Shown here: piece after piece, positions 44,717-57,754 of the stretch
Layout of the letters: every line of letters starts with the position of its first letter
Numbering within the stretch: position 1 is the stretch's first letter
Assembly (NCBI GenBank): GCA_032629725.1
Contig: JAFEVB010000002.1
Location: 2,480,001-2,544,000, forward strand
From: Gremmenia infestans
Lineage: Eukaryota; Ascomycota; Leotiomycetes; Helotiales; Hamatocanthoscyphaceae
Length of the DNA stretch: 64,000 nt
Direction of reading: 5' to 3'
Notes under the pieces: model-generated
Database searches by the model: none
The model's input: only the letters and a program-made list of their open reading frames with translations
What the model was told of the DNA's origin: nothing
Position numbers and translations under genes: made by a program

Positions 44717-46504
44717 TTACTGTCAAGGTGTCAGAGTCTGAATAATGGGATGATGGATTAGAAGTTACATACCTGCAACGGTTGGAAATTCCCATACGCG
44801 TGCTGAGGAGGCATGCCCATGGATTGGTACTGAGGTGGTGGAGGAGCAGGGCGATACGGGGTGCCGGCTGGCCCTGAATTGTTCTGAGAGCGACCCCAGG
44901 AAAGACGGACACGAGAGTTTCCAATTGGATAACCCTGCATCTGGTTGATGGCCATTTCCGCAGCATGGCGTTGAACGAACTGCACAAATCCACACCCTTT
45001 TCCAGGTGGGATCTTGACGTACGTAATTTCCCCAAAGCCTTGGAAGAAGGAGCGGAGCTCATCTTCGGTAACGTATCCTGAAAGTCCTCCAACGAAGACA
45101 GTGGTATTGTTGGGGTCTGTGAACTGATTCATTGGCTGCGGGGCGCCATAGTAACCCAATGGAGGAGGGGCACCCATAGAGTACATGCCAGGGGCACCGC
45201 CCATCGCACCACCACCACCACCGCCTCCACCTCCACCCATACCGCCTTGCATTGGCATCCCAGCTGGACCAGCACCGCCAGATTTGTTCTTTGGGGTCGC
45301 TGTAGAAATTCTCATCGGGCGGTTGCCGCAGTAAACACCTTGCATCTCAGTCAGGGCTCTTTGCTGATCTTGCTCGTCAGCAAAACGAACGAATCCATAA
45401 CCACGGGACATTCCCGAGATGGGGTCGGTCATGATTTTCGCGGATTTGCAAGAAGGGAACCTGGCTTGGAACAGGGAGACCAAGACATATTCGTTGACTT
45501 CGGGGCCAAGATCACCAACGAAAATCGAGTATTCTGGGCCGCGGTCATCACTAAACAACAGTCAGCATACGTTACAAAGATGCGATAGCATGTCAAAGAG
45601 TTGTGGAATATAAACCGGGATTCTGACCGTCTGTCGGCGAGTCCACCGCCGGAGGCCCAGTTGAGCTTGAAGGGACGGGAAGTGTTGGGGATCATGGATC
45701 CATTAAGGGACAAAGCCTTTGCAGCAGCAGCTGGGGATGCGAAATCAATAAAACAATACCCAGCGTTGCTATCGGATGTCAGTCGTGGCACGAAAGATCT
45801 CGTTCATGTAGATCGGCTTACCCTGAGAACTTATCTCGGATCATCTTGACGTTCACCGATTCGCCCATGCCAAACCAGACAGAGCGGATGAAATTCTCAT
45901 CAATCCAAGGCTCAAGCTCGCCCATCCTGTATAATGATAGTCAGCAGCTGCATTGTGGTGATGGATATATCTAGTGAGATAGAAAGAAGCAATAGGTCAA
46001 GGCCATGTCTTGCCGACATTATAGTCGAGAGGCTCAAACTCCGACCGAGTAACGTGAGGTGAATAGGTATACAAGAATGAAACGTGGGAGCGAGAAAAGG
46101 CCCATGGACGCGGGTCATGACGTCGTGGGCGCTGCACCGTTACTTCCCACATAGCAACGACGAATTGCATAGATTGAGAATGACACTAGAAGAAAATAGA
46201 AGAGTAGAAGCGATGCGGGACAAGTGAGGTGCGTGATGCTAGTAATGTATCATGTGGAAATATCAACAACGTACCAGAGAGTTGTCTTTGCATCCCCAGA
46301 GGCGCTTCCACCAGAACCATCAACGCCGCCTTGTTGAGCAAAAGGAGCTGGAGAGCTGCCGTCTTGCCCGGGCTGTTGCTGGAGGGGCTGCTGCGCTTGT
46401 TGGGGGAGGCCTTGAGGAGGTGGTGGGCCCTGTTGTTGCATGGCCTGGCCGTTGTTTTCCTGGGGAAACTGGCCCTGCTGGTTTGGATCGTACTGGAACG
46501 CCAT
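44717..46504 (-). CDS. Three-RRM RNA-binding protein (Nam8/Ngr1/Csx1 type)
   Basis: Exons are 46504-46275, 45926-45822, 45768-45628 and 45550-44773, followed by an exon that begins with the stop codon (44719-44717), giving 418 residues. A Gln/Pro-rich N-terminus precedes three RRMs. RRM1 has NAGYCFIDF, RRM2 has YSIFVGDL and RGYGFVRF, and RRM3 has TTVFVGGL and GCGFVQF. A Gly-rich linker joins RRM2 and RRM3, and the C-terminus is Pro/Gln-rich. This order and the linker match fungal Nam8/Ngr1 and S. pombe Csx1, which bind U- or A/U-rich RNA in splicing or mRNA stability. Which of these roles applies cannot be decided. If the last intron (53 bases, GTATGT...GACAG) is retained, translation ends at 44758 instead. 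Confidence 0.9.
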
Positions 46505-49269
46505 TCTGTTTGAAGACTCAGAGAAGGGAAGGCTGGAACAGTATGAAGGTTACAAGAGGTCGTTGATTGTGAATGGTGTCAGAAGTGGTGCGTGAAGGAA
46601 GGTTGTGAAGGTCGGATGTCGAAGAATGTAGATCGAAAGCGAGGTTAAGTTGACGGGCGGGATCTACTCATTCAATTAGTCAATTTCGAGTCATCAGTCT
46701 CGGGTTAGAAGTAAAGTAAGTGTTGGCAGGCCCCCAAACGGTTGATGTTGTCCAAAAGCGGAAGGAGTGACCCTCGAGGACACCAGAGGACCGGAATGCG
46801 TGGGGAAACAGGTTGAGAGGCTAGCTGTTCAGCGATACAACTACATCCATGCGTCGCTGTAATCGCTGTACAGGTCCAAGATGACGCCGTTGTTTGCTCC
46901 ACGGTGGGTGGTGGAAAGTAGCACAGGAGGTAGTAGAGCAATAACAGCCCAGGGCCGGTCTAAACTACCTTACTAGGGGTGATGTAAAGAGGAAACTAAC
47001 ACTGGAAGACTAATCTGTATAAACAATGCTCTTGCTCCGCTCTTGCTCTAAAGATGCTTCCTGCGCTTGAATAGACTTGTACAATTAGATAGTGGTGAAT
47101 TGCTTAAAGGAATGAAAACAGTACCGCAAACACGCTCGTTGATAAAATATCTTCGCAAAAAGCAAAAGTACGCGAACTCAACTTGCAGAATTTTCAAAGC
47201 ACGTCTGGATGCCTCTGACTGAGCATTTCACGCTATTTGGGCCACGCGCAACGACAATCAAAACGCAACGAACGCAAAGGGGCAATCAACTAATTCGAAG
47301 ACAATGCAACAACCAAAGACAGATATTGAAAACTACGATCAACACCGTGATACAGTCTTAAGAGGACTTATGCTCGACCAAGTGCCCGCTGCTGGTTCAA
47401 TTCACAGATGCGCAGGGGTGTGTTTGAAACGCAAAGGAATAATACAACGCGCCACCAGACAAGGTAGATAGAAGCAGAACCCCGCAACTCTACAAATCAA
47501 GTACCCCGCACTAATTCATTGGGCAGTGTTTCTCTACGCTCGAAATATATACAGGCCATCTCGTCGTTGCCTTAGAAAAATAGACGGACACGGGAAAACG
47601 AGCGAGCGCCTGCGGATAAACAAACAAGCGCTGCAGGTTGAAACTTTGCATGCTTGAAAAGGTGCAAATGCCAGACGGAGTGCGCCGTCTAAGAAAGGTT
47701 CGTTTAAACACACCTCTGGCACTCGTCGATAGGGATAGACAGGGAAGTATGCTTCATTACAGCCTCCAAGAGTCCGCAATCTGCGCTTCGGAGTCATACA
47801 GCGCGCAAAATGAAAAGCGAATAAATGAATGCAAAGGTTGATGTGGTTTACTTCTTGCACACAGCAAGCGTCAATAGAATAGCAGTCAGGTGTTTCGAAG
47901 CTCTATTGCAGTAAACGCACTTGCAGCGCACTGGCCATAGTAGCAAGAGAACCTAGGAACAGTGGTCCTGGTACACTCATATATCCACTGTGCTGCCTCG
48001 ATTGCTAATCCCGTACCATTGAGCAGCGATAGGCTTCTTAGCCTCTCTTGCCACGGCCTTTTGAGGCAATATCTCTCTAAGCAGGCACCATTGGGAAAAT
48101 AGCAGGGGGCGCTCTTCGATGCTAAAACAGCTGGGCGTGTTCACACACTGATCCTGTTCGCATATTCTCAAACAATATCGCACTGCGACTTCGATTTTGA
48201 AAGAATTTGCTCCATCAATCCGATTTTCCAAATATTGATGACGCTTTTTGGGTCCGAGTATCGAATATGCCGGAAAGATTTATATTCCTCCAGCTCCGGA
48301 TCTTTCCGAGTCGCGCTCGAGGGGGGCTGCCAACCCAAACTGAGGGGAGGGAAGGGGAGGTCTAGCTTACCTCACAGATTCCAATAGCAGCTTGAAGAAG
48401 ATGTTTAGATCGACGTCCGTAGAGGTCGTTGCGTTCGGCGGAAAGAAGTTGAAAAGCAAGCCTGCAGCAAAACCGATTCGACTATTATTTATGAGAACGC
48501 TTGCGCCGCAAAAATCGGAGGAGTGACGGCGTGAAAGACGGTGATTTTCGCTGAATGGATCGCTAGGGATGAGACCGAATCTGCCAGCAGAGCCAAACAT
48601 TAGTCAATTGTCTGTCGGATGAAAGGAGTTCGCAGCGCCGGCGTATAGTGAAGTATAGATAGGCCACTGGGTCCTGTATGAATGCTTTGCGCCGAGCTCG
48701 TAGCAAACGCGCATCAAGCTGCCATGCACCCGAAGACAGCGACCCGGATCAAATGGAATGCGCCAGAGGCAACAGTACAATTGTCCCGGGCATGCAAGCT
48801 TCCAGGTAGGAACGACAGTCGACGGCGGAGCCAGCAAGGCGCAACAGCAGGCGTGCAAGAGAGGTATATAGTGGTTGAGGGGTTGTTGCGCGGTGGTTGA
48901 GCCTCCATCGCGTGTGGTCCAGTTAGGCGCAGGATCTTGCAAAGATCTACTACTACTTACTTACAGGTTGACCAGGTTAACAGGTGCTGAAAAAACCTTG
49001 ATTCCGATGGGAAAGCAGAGAATTGGAAAACACCGGCGATACGAAAGGACACGAAGGACCGAGTTATCGACAGGAAACAATTGACGCAAACGGATGGACT
49101 GGAAGAAGGGATTCGATAGGTGCGAGGATGATGATGATGGTGGGATGGGGAGGAGGGAAAGAGGAAAGGGAGGGGAGGTGTTTGCTTGCTGCTACTGTTA
49201 CCGATCGGTACGTTAGGTCGAAAGGTAGGGAGGGCAAGCAAGCGCAAGTAGTGCAAGGCGAGAGAACGA

Positions 49270-49314
49270 GTAGGGTAGGGTAGGGTAGGTAAGGCAGGCA
49301 GGCAGGCAGGCAGG
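49270..49314. repeat. (TAGGG)n followed by (GGCA)n
   Basis: Four TAGGG units at 49271-49289, then five GGCA units at 49293-49313. The first is not the TTAGGG telomere repeat. Confidence 0.85.
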
Positions 49315-50315
49315 ACGCAAGCTAAGTGGTGGGCCAGCAGAAAGGCAGAGAAAACTAAGGTAATAATAATAAAGGAGGGGACGTGAGAGTTTAGGTAAGG
49401 AATGAGCTACCGGAGACTCTTACTTTTAGGTCGACGGAGGGCCTTGTCTTTTAGTGGGTAGGGGAGGCACTGGAGTGGAACTGGACTGATGGACTGGACT
49501 GAATAATAATTACGAGTACCTATGAGCTGAGGTACGGTACTGACCTACCTATAGGTAGTGGTGGACCTCCAACCGTTGTACCAAGCACATCGACATACAT
49601 GCAAGTGCAGGCTGCAGATTCGCAGATTGGGTTACTTAATTTACAGGTACCATAACGTACCGTACAGCAGCAGATGGATGGATGGCAGGTTATAATACCG
49701 TAATTATTATCATTTCCATATGCATTACAGTGCAGTGCAGTACTGGGGCTTGCTTGTGCTGTAAGCTAAAGCGATGGGTTCCCTAGGCATATGAGCGCGG
49801 AATATGATCAATTAGGCGTCGAGGCCATTTTTATTCGCTGAGCCTGCGCCTGCGCCTGCGTCTGTTTTTCCCATGTTCGATTCTGCATAATAACGTACGT
49901 GATACTCTATAATATCCCGTACAAAACCTTCCAAAAATCAAATTGAATCCAGGCGTGATCCAGCTCTGGTTCCGAACTTCTAGTGGGCTTCAAGATTACC
50001 CTAGTGTGCGTTTAAAAAACACCTTTTGGTCAGCAGCTACAACGGAAGCTGTGTCATGGATGGGGCTGGGTCCACCAGATACTCGAGTAGGTCCGTCCGG
50101 CTACGGTTCCTCGGATCTGGCACAGTTTCCGTACATAGAGCAGAGCGCGAAGCTTTAAGGACAAGCAGGAATTGAGGAAGAGGAACCAACTGCTTGCAAG
50201 GCTGGATGCTGCAGGACAAGCTTGGTATTTTAGTAGCAGATGCGGGCATACGGAAGGAAAGCGTCTTTCTCAGGAAGGAGGGGCAGTATCGTACCGTATT
50301 GTAGCAATTCGGGCA

Positions 50316-50355
50316 GGAGAGGGGAGAGGGGAGAGGGGAGAGGGGAGAGGGAGGG
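50316..50355. repeat. (GGGGAGA)n tandem repeat
   Basis: About five tandem AGGGGAG units in a purine-rich strand. Confidence 0.9.
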
Positions 50356-51240
50356 GCTGAGCAGATGAATACTACTTACTGCCAGGGACGGAAAGGGACG
50401 AGAAGAGAAGTGAGAGAAGTGGGAGAAGTGAAGAGAAGACAAACAGACAGACATATCAATAATTAATCACTCACATTCTTCCCACCATCAGTAATAAATG
50501 CACTTTCCAGGTGTGCATGGGATTTATGGAGTGATGCTCCGACAAGCTTCATCATTGGCTTCCGATTATACCCCTACAGTGAGATCCAAAGTAAATGTTT
50601 GCACGATGACGCCATATGGATAACCGTACTCCGTAGTCCCGATTCTCCCGGTCTTCACTCTAATAAAAGTCTCCCTCCCCTTCCTCCCCTCCTTACCTAC
50701 TTAAGCGAGCCTGAAGGAGAGGAAATGAGATGAGAATAAAATAAAAGACGCTGATTGGTCATTGTTTTCTATAGCTATGGTATTCTTTTTCTATATTACT
50801 ACTCAAAAGTCCTTTTTTGCTTTTTATTATTACAAGGTATTTACTGTGGAATGGATCATCTCTTTTTATAGAACCTTCTTACTACACAAGTTTCAACTCA
50901 CACCTTGACCACCCAAAGGTTCGAGACTCATCTTCTGACAACGGGCACACCGAGTAGTATGGAAGTCAAACTTCATGCCGTCTATCGAAAAGTATATTTC
51001 ATTTCAAGGATCGTCATCTCCATACCCACATCAAAAAGTCAAGACTTCCTTGTCCTCCACACCTCATTCGACAACCGCAAACCCACTATAAAAAGCCAAC
51101 TTTATGCCCAACGATTTCGGGCAAAGACTATTACAAAGCTAGAAACGTAGTATCCGCCAATGAGAATCCCTGCATTCCTCAAAAACAAAAAGAGGCGGCC
51201 GCCACGTGAGAGTGAGATCACCATTTCCAGTCGTCGAGAA

Positions 51241-51303
51241 GTACCAAGTGTCAAGTACCAAGTCCAAGTACCAAGTACCAAGTACCAAGTACCAAGTACC
51301 AAA
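51241..51303. repeat. GTACCAA minisatellite
   Basis: About eight tandem or near-tandem GTACCAA units of 7 bases, the first few degenerate. Confidence 0.9.
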
Positions 51304-53555
51304 ATACTTAAGTACCTACTAACATACGCGCCCGCACCTCTTCCCTCTCTGCCGTATTCGTCTGCCTGGATGATTGATGTCCGCATGCCGCCACATCTCC
51401 TGCACGTAATAAGTCAAGCCTCTCATTGGCACCCGAGCCCAACAAATCCCCGAACTACTACTGCACTCGCATATCGAATCTCGCGTTGCACCCCTGAACT
51501 GCTGAACAATGGAATACAATCCATCCAATAACAATATACATATCCAGACTCTATGTACATGTAGAAGTCCGTATCACTCAAACACCTACCTCTGGCTTCT
51601 TCAACATCCAGAATCATATCAGAAACATCATCTCCCTCAGCTACCTACATACATCTACACCTTCCCTCCCTACCCAAGCGGTGAAGGCTTGCTTCATGGT
51701 TCAAGCGATCTGGGAACTCGCATCTGACAGCTCACCAACCCTTGTACTTACTTGACTTGTCTTTCCCCAGAACCAGCAGACACCGAAACCACACCACAGC
51801 GCCGTTCCATCTATCTATCCGTCCTTGCCTACAGCCCCATCATCTGATCTCACCCAAATACGACACCTCAAAAATCCCAACTATAAATAAAGTAGAGTAG
51901 AAGGAACCTGATATTACACAAGCCACTGACCCCTGATGATTTGCCTCAGCCCCGAGGGAGGGAATTGAAAGTCCTGAAACTAATAAGAAGACGATCACGT
52001 GACTATATACATATGTTTTGTACCATAGTTCCTCCTAATCCTAAACATGACATGAGATGAAATGTTGTTCTGTGCCCGCCATTGTACTCTTTCTTTACTT
52101 TCCGCCCCCTTTTGCCTTCTCTTCCACACCTCTTATCCCGTAATTCCAACCTTCAGACCTCACAAACTTCCCAGCTTTGCCACACCATACCATACCATAC
52201 CTATTTGTTCCCCATACCCAAATACCAGCATCTGCCATCCACTTACTTCCCTACCCTATCCCTTCCCTCGCCAGAATCCCATCATCTCTTGTCGCCCAGC
52301 CAGCCTTCCCGCTAATCCACTCAACCCATCCTAAACAACATGCCACCCATCCCCTCAAAAGCTTTATCCTCCCTCTACTCCACCTCCATTCCAGACTAGC
52401 TAAACCCACAACCCCACACATATCCCATCCGCCACGATATAACCATTTACATACACCACCAATAACCTAGAAACAGAAGTAAACGCGAGGAAGCAATAGA
52501 TAGTACAGTGCTGCTTTACTCCCCCTTACTGGAACGAAGTGCTAAATAAATAAATAGAATAACATAAACCATACTTGAAGATAAAATAAGTTAAATAGAC
52601 GGAGGACCAAAAGAAAACATACCTCGACCCCAGCCAGAGCGGGAATAGAAAACAGAGCAGTAGCAAGCCAGAGAACACAACGGGGGACACATCAATTAAA
52701 CACCCTGCACTAGCACGTAAAACATCCCATCCGTTGCTCGATGATTCGTTCAACCGCTCGCTGGCTACGTTTTACTATGTGAAATAAAATAAAATATACT
52801 TTTTTTCAGTACAGTACTTGCGGACTTCTGCAGAAGTATATAGAAGAACCAAGATCCTTCTTATACTTATAGATTGGGGGGTGCGTCCGACGTGTCTATT
52901 CCCTCCTGCACACCACACCACACCACACAGAAAGAAAGAGGGAGAGGGAAAGACCATTGCATTTCCTGCCTACACATACACACATACAGACACACTACAA
53001 AACAGTTACTTGATAGCTTTCTTTCTTTCTTTCCCTAAAAAGAAGAGCATCTGAGAGATATGCTACTCCCCACCCAGCCCTAACCCATCCCAGACAATCC
53101 CATAGAACACGCAATCAACAAAGCAGCCCAGATACAGGTGCGAAATTTCAAAACAAGCAGAGACAAATGCAAGTAGGCTGGCTCCACACACGCCCATCCC
53201 GTAAAACGCCATGCGCGTAATTTCCATTCGATTTCGATTTGGACTCGATCTCTGTCGTTCAAAATTGTACAAAGAAAAAAAGAGGCAGGGCGAGCAGCGG
53301 GTGGTATCATCAAAAGATTATCGAGTCCAGTCGATTCGTATCGTATCGTGGTATCTATCGCTTAGCTGCTATGAGCGCGAAATAGGAGCTATTTCAACGA
53401 GTATCGTCTTAGTAAGAGTGGTTCATGCGCTCCAATTTCATCTACATTTATATATTTGAGAATCTGTACGGTCGAGATATTGCTTCAAAGTTGAAGTGGC
53501 GGACTTACTCTAGCAATTGGATCGTCCTGATCAGCGGTTACGATCGCGGGGGACT

Positions 53556-56500
53556 CTAGTGAGCCGTGGGATATTGGGCCGGTGGTTGAGAAGGGCGCGG
53601 CTCGAGTGCGGGGCGCAAGAGCGAGTTCGAGGACTTGGGCACGGAGGGGGAGGCGCCGTTTGTGTTTAGAGCTTGTGGGTGCTCTTCGTTGGCTGAGGAC
53701 CGGACGTCTCTGCCTTTTTCGAGTAATGCGCCGCCCAGAGTGGCGCACTTCAGGATTGTCTGGATGAGGTGATTTTGTTTCAAAGGCTTCGATAGGTACT
53801 CGTCCATTTGCGCTTGGATGCACTTCTCCCGATCTCCAAGCATGGCGTGAGCCGTTAGGGCGATAATGGGCGTTCGTTGTGTCCCTAAGCTTCGCTCATA
53901 TTCTCGGATCTTTGCTGTGGCCTCGAAACCTCCCTATAGTTCGGTTAGTATTGCAAATTGGGAATATTCGATTGAACTTACCATGATTGGCATCTGTACA
54001 TCCATGAGGATAACATCATATCGTTTATCCTTAATCGCATCAAGTGCCTCTTGTCCATTGCCAACCACTGTCACAACATGATGATACTTCTCCAAAATCT
54101 TCACAGCCAACCGTTGGTTGACGATGTTGTCTTCTGCTAAAAGGATATCAAACGACTTTGTGTTGTCTGCCAAAGATGGTGCAGCCGATTCTCCAACGCT
54201 GGAATCATGCCGTTCCCAAGATCGATGGTCAGACAAGGTGTTGTCATGTAAGAAGTTATTCCCAATTCCAAGGCTGACTTAAGACTGACGTGAACAACTG
54301 GTGCTAACAGGACGACTGGAATATACTTGTACTCATCAATGGCCCGTAATCTTCTCGCTGTTTCAATCGAGTCCACGACGATAACATCGTACCTGGATGC
54401 AACCTTGGAGCCGCCACCAGATAGATTAACGTGCTTCTCGGAATCCACAACAACTGCTACTAGTCCAATTTGTGCGAGCATGTTAATGATTTCCGATCCA
54501 TGGCCAGTTTGTCCTTTATCGATGAAGAGGACATTGTGGCCTTGGTAAGGCAGGAGTTGCTTTCTGATGAAACCAATATCCGAGGTGGCCAATCGGACGG
54601 TGCAGGTGAAGAAAAACGAACTCCCCTTGCCGTATTGACTCTTTACCCAGACATCTCCTCTCATCAAATTCACCAATCTTTTAGAAATCGATAGACCAAG
54701 ACCCGTACCTCCAAACTTTCTTGTCATTGAGCCATCAGCTTGCTGGAATGTATCGAAAATGAGGTCAAGCTTGTCGGCTTGAATACCGATTCCAGTATCA
54801 GAAACGCAGAACTCAACAGCGTACTCATTCGTGGCGCAATGATCTTGAGGAGCTTTTCGGATCGTCAAGGACACTTCTCCATGTTCGGTGAACTTGATGG
54901 CGTTTCCAACCAAATTGAGAATGACTTGACGTAGACGGAAGGAATCACCAACAACGTGATCGGGTACCGAGCTATCTACACGGTAAGTAAGATCTAGGAA
55001 CTTCTCATTTGCCTTCACGGCTAGCGTCTTAAGAGCATTAAAGACAGTTCCGCGCAATGTGTACGGGATCTCTTCCATAATCATCCGGTTAGCCTCGATC
55101 TTTGACAAATCGAGAATGTCGTCGATGATAGTCAACAGACTGTTCGCCAGATTGTGAACGATATTCAACATCTCACGTTGATATTGAGTGAGGTCGGTGT
55201 CGAGAGTAAGCTGCGTCATGCCGATTATACTATTTTTTATTTCTCGCATTAGCAGAGTACTTCAACTGTTTGGAGACCTGGGAACAGCATTTTAGTATGG
55301 GAAAAGCCTACCCATTCATAGGTGTTCGGATTTCGTGAGACATGTTAGCCAAAAATTCGGACTTCGTTCTATTCGCCAGCTCAGCTGCCTCTCTAGCAGC
55401 GGTATTTCGTTGAATCGAATCTCTCAAGTTGAACACCATCTGGTTAATCTTCCGCTTCAACTCGTCCATTTCTCCAGATGCCTCAACCGTAATCAACTTT
55501 GTGAAGTCTCCATCGGTCGCTGCATTCGTAATGTCGCCAAATGCACGGACTTGAGCTGTCAAATTCATTGCCATCGTGTTGACATCTGTGACGATTTAGT
55601 ACTTGAGCTGAATGTCGCGTTTACCAGGATCACTTACCAGTAGTAATCTCTTTCCATCTCCCACCAATGCCAGCAACATCAGCTTGACCACCCATCTTGC
55701 CATCAACACCCACGTCCCTAGCGACTCTCTGCACCTCGTTCGAGAAAATACTCAAACGATCCACCATGTTATTAATAGTCTCTTTCAAAACGAGTATTTC
55801 TCCAGCTGCTTCCACCTCAATCTTCTGGCTCATATCTCCATTCGCAATGGCCTGCGTAACTGTAGATATCCCTCGCACTTGAGATGTCAAATTGCTTGCC
55901 ATGGTATTGACATTCTCAGTCAAGTCTTTCCATTTACCTTCAACATTCTCGACTCGAGCTTGTCCTCCCAAGGTTCCATCTGTCCCGACTTCTCTGGCGA
56001 CTTTGCTGACCTCGAAAGCGAACGTACCTAGTCTGTCGACCATAGTGTTGATAGTATCTTTCATGAAACCAATTTCACCTTGCATTTCGACGCCAATCTT
56101 CTTCGTAAGATCACCCTTAGCCACAGCGGTAGTGACCTTTGCGATTTCTCTCACTTGTGTTGTAAGGTTCATAGCCATGCCGTTGACATTCTCTGTCAAA
56201 TCTCTCCAGGTACCTTCAACATCATGCACGGTAGCCTGACCACCAAGTCGTCCTTCAGTACCGACTTCTCTGGCAATCTTTGTAACTTCTCGAGCAAATT
56301 GCTGAAGCTGATCCACCATAGAGTTGATCGTGTCCTTGAGTTGCGCGATCTCGCCCTTACACTGCGCTTGTACCTTCTGTGTCAAATCTCCATTTGCCAC
56401 CGCTGTTGTGACCATGGCAATATCTCTGACTTGAGTTGTGAGGTTATTGGCCATAGCATTGACATTTACAGTCAGTGTATTCCACATCCCCTTGACACCT

Positions 56501-57754
56501 TCGATTTCTGCTTGACCGCCCAGTATACCCTCTGTTCCGACATCCCTTGCTACTCTAGTAACTTCAGATGCAAAGGTTCTCAGCTGATCCACCATCGTAT
56601 TAATCGTTTGTTGCAACTGTAAAATTTCACCCTGCGCGGGCCTCTCAATCTTCTGTGTCAGATCTCCATGTGCGACTGCGGTCGTGACCGAGGCAATTTC
56701 TCTAACCTGGTCGGTAAGGTTTTGTGCCATAACATTAACTGTATAGTATCAGCACTAATGATCTGCCAATCATTTTCGCCTAGAACTGAGGCACAGGTTC
56801 GAAAGCGCCCGAGGACCGAGCAGGTGTGCAAACGCATGCAAACTTACCATTGATCATAACCTCTTGCCATATTCCATCAACTCCTTGGATTTGCGCTTGA
56901 CCACCAAGAATACCCTCAGTTCCGACCTCTCTGGCAACTCGAGAGACCTCGACAGAGAAAACTTGAAGCTGGTCCATCATAGTATTGATCACCTATGAAG
57001 CAATCAAGTTAGTCTACAATAAAAACCGAAGGACGAAATTGACAGCACTTACCCTTTTGAACACGGTGATTTCAGGGTCCAGCTCTATAGCGTGTATCAA
57101 AACCTTTTTGCTCAAATCACCCTTAGCAACAGCCGTAACAATCTCTCCAATTTCCCTCAAAGCCTTCTGGAAAGCCTCATTCGCCTGCTGATGTTTCCTC
57201 AACTCTCTCTCAAGGGTCAAGACACGCTCTAGCTCCTGCCGATTCTTTTTCTCCTGTTCCAGAATAAAATCAAGCAACTTCTGCTCCAGACCCTCATTAG
57301 CCACCTTGGCTTGTCGAATCTGTGCCGCTTGGTCAAGCACTCGTTCCTCTAATACCTCAGGGCGGTGTATATCTGGTGAAACTCGTTGAAGTTTTTGCGG
57401 TCGCTCATCGGTAGGTCCCTCTCTAGAGTTAAATGAATTGGCGAGCTGTTGTCTTGTAGGAGGAGACCTTCTTTGTCCGCCAGTAACGACCTCCGCGAAA
57501 CCAGATGGTGCGCCTGTCTCATTCGGTGTGATGGGCAGACTTTGATGGTTGACGACATTGGCCTTTTGCTCCAGTCGTTGAACTCTGCCAACCAGGCTGG
57601 ACAGTTCATGCTCCAGTTGTGTTTTTCCGGCCGTCGCAGCACCCGGCAGGGTGACAGGTCGACTGATGCGAGTCGATTCGATACCCGAGTTCGTCGCAAG
57701 ACACTTCAGTATCGAGCTCGCGGCCAGAAGAGTATCTTCGTCAAGGGAGGCCAT
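53556..57754 (-). pseudogene. os-1: Group III hybrid histidine kinase (OS-1/BOS1/Nik1 type), frame broken before the receiver domain
   Basis: Six exons (57754-57053, 56992-56848, 56738-55638, 55585-55312, 55229-53982, 53933-53556) align with fungal osmosensing kinases. Six HAMP-type repeats (GDLTQKI, GDLTQKV, GDLTKKI, GDMSQKI and so on) precede the H-box NMSHEIRTPMNG. Next come an ATPase domain with N- and G-boxes (LVGNAIKFTEHG, KFGGTGLGLSISKRL) and a receiver (DILLAEDNIVNQRLAVKI, VILMDVQMPIM). After GMIPALENR the frame is one base short (about 54188-54190). As written, translation ends at 54137 after 1,104 residues, without the receiver. Downstream phases fit only if one base is missing; the family length would be about 1,282. 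The kinase feeds the HOG pathway and is the dicarboximide/phenylpyrrole target. Could be a real null allele or a sequence error. Confidence 0.85.

Larger units (their letters stand above)
46505..53555. other. About 7 kb without recognisable genes, rich in simple repeats
   Basis: The right end holds the 3' flank of the histidine kinase and the left end the leader and promoter of the RRM gene. Many frames of 60-125 codons occur but none has a recognisable domain. The most protein-like is 48600-48367 on the minus strand, which ends at a GTAAGC donor-like site. Base composition shifts repeatedly: purine-rich at 49120-49180 and 50310-50450, C-rich at 52060-52470. Long untranslated leaders or non-coding RNAs are plausible. 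Confidence 0.4.

Noticed and set aside
47370..47420. tRNA-like B box (GGTTCAATTC)
   Set aside because: No matching A box, acceptor stem or anticodon arm could be drawn around it. A similar GGTTCGATCTC at about 9865 also fails.
49271..49289. Interstitial telomere repeat
   Set aside because: The unit is TAGGG (5 bases), not TTAGGG, and only four copies are present beside another microsatellite.
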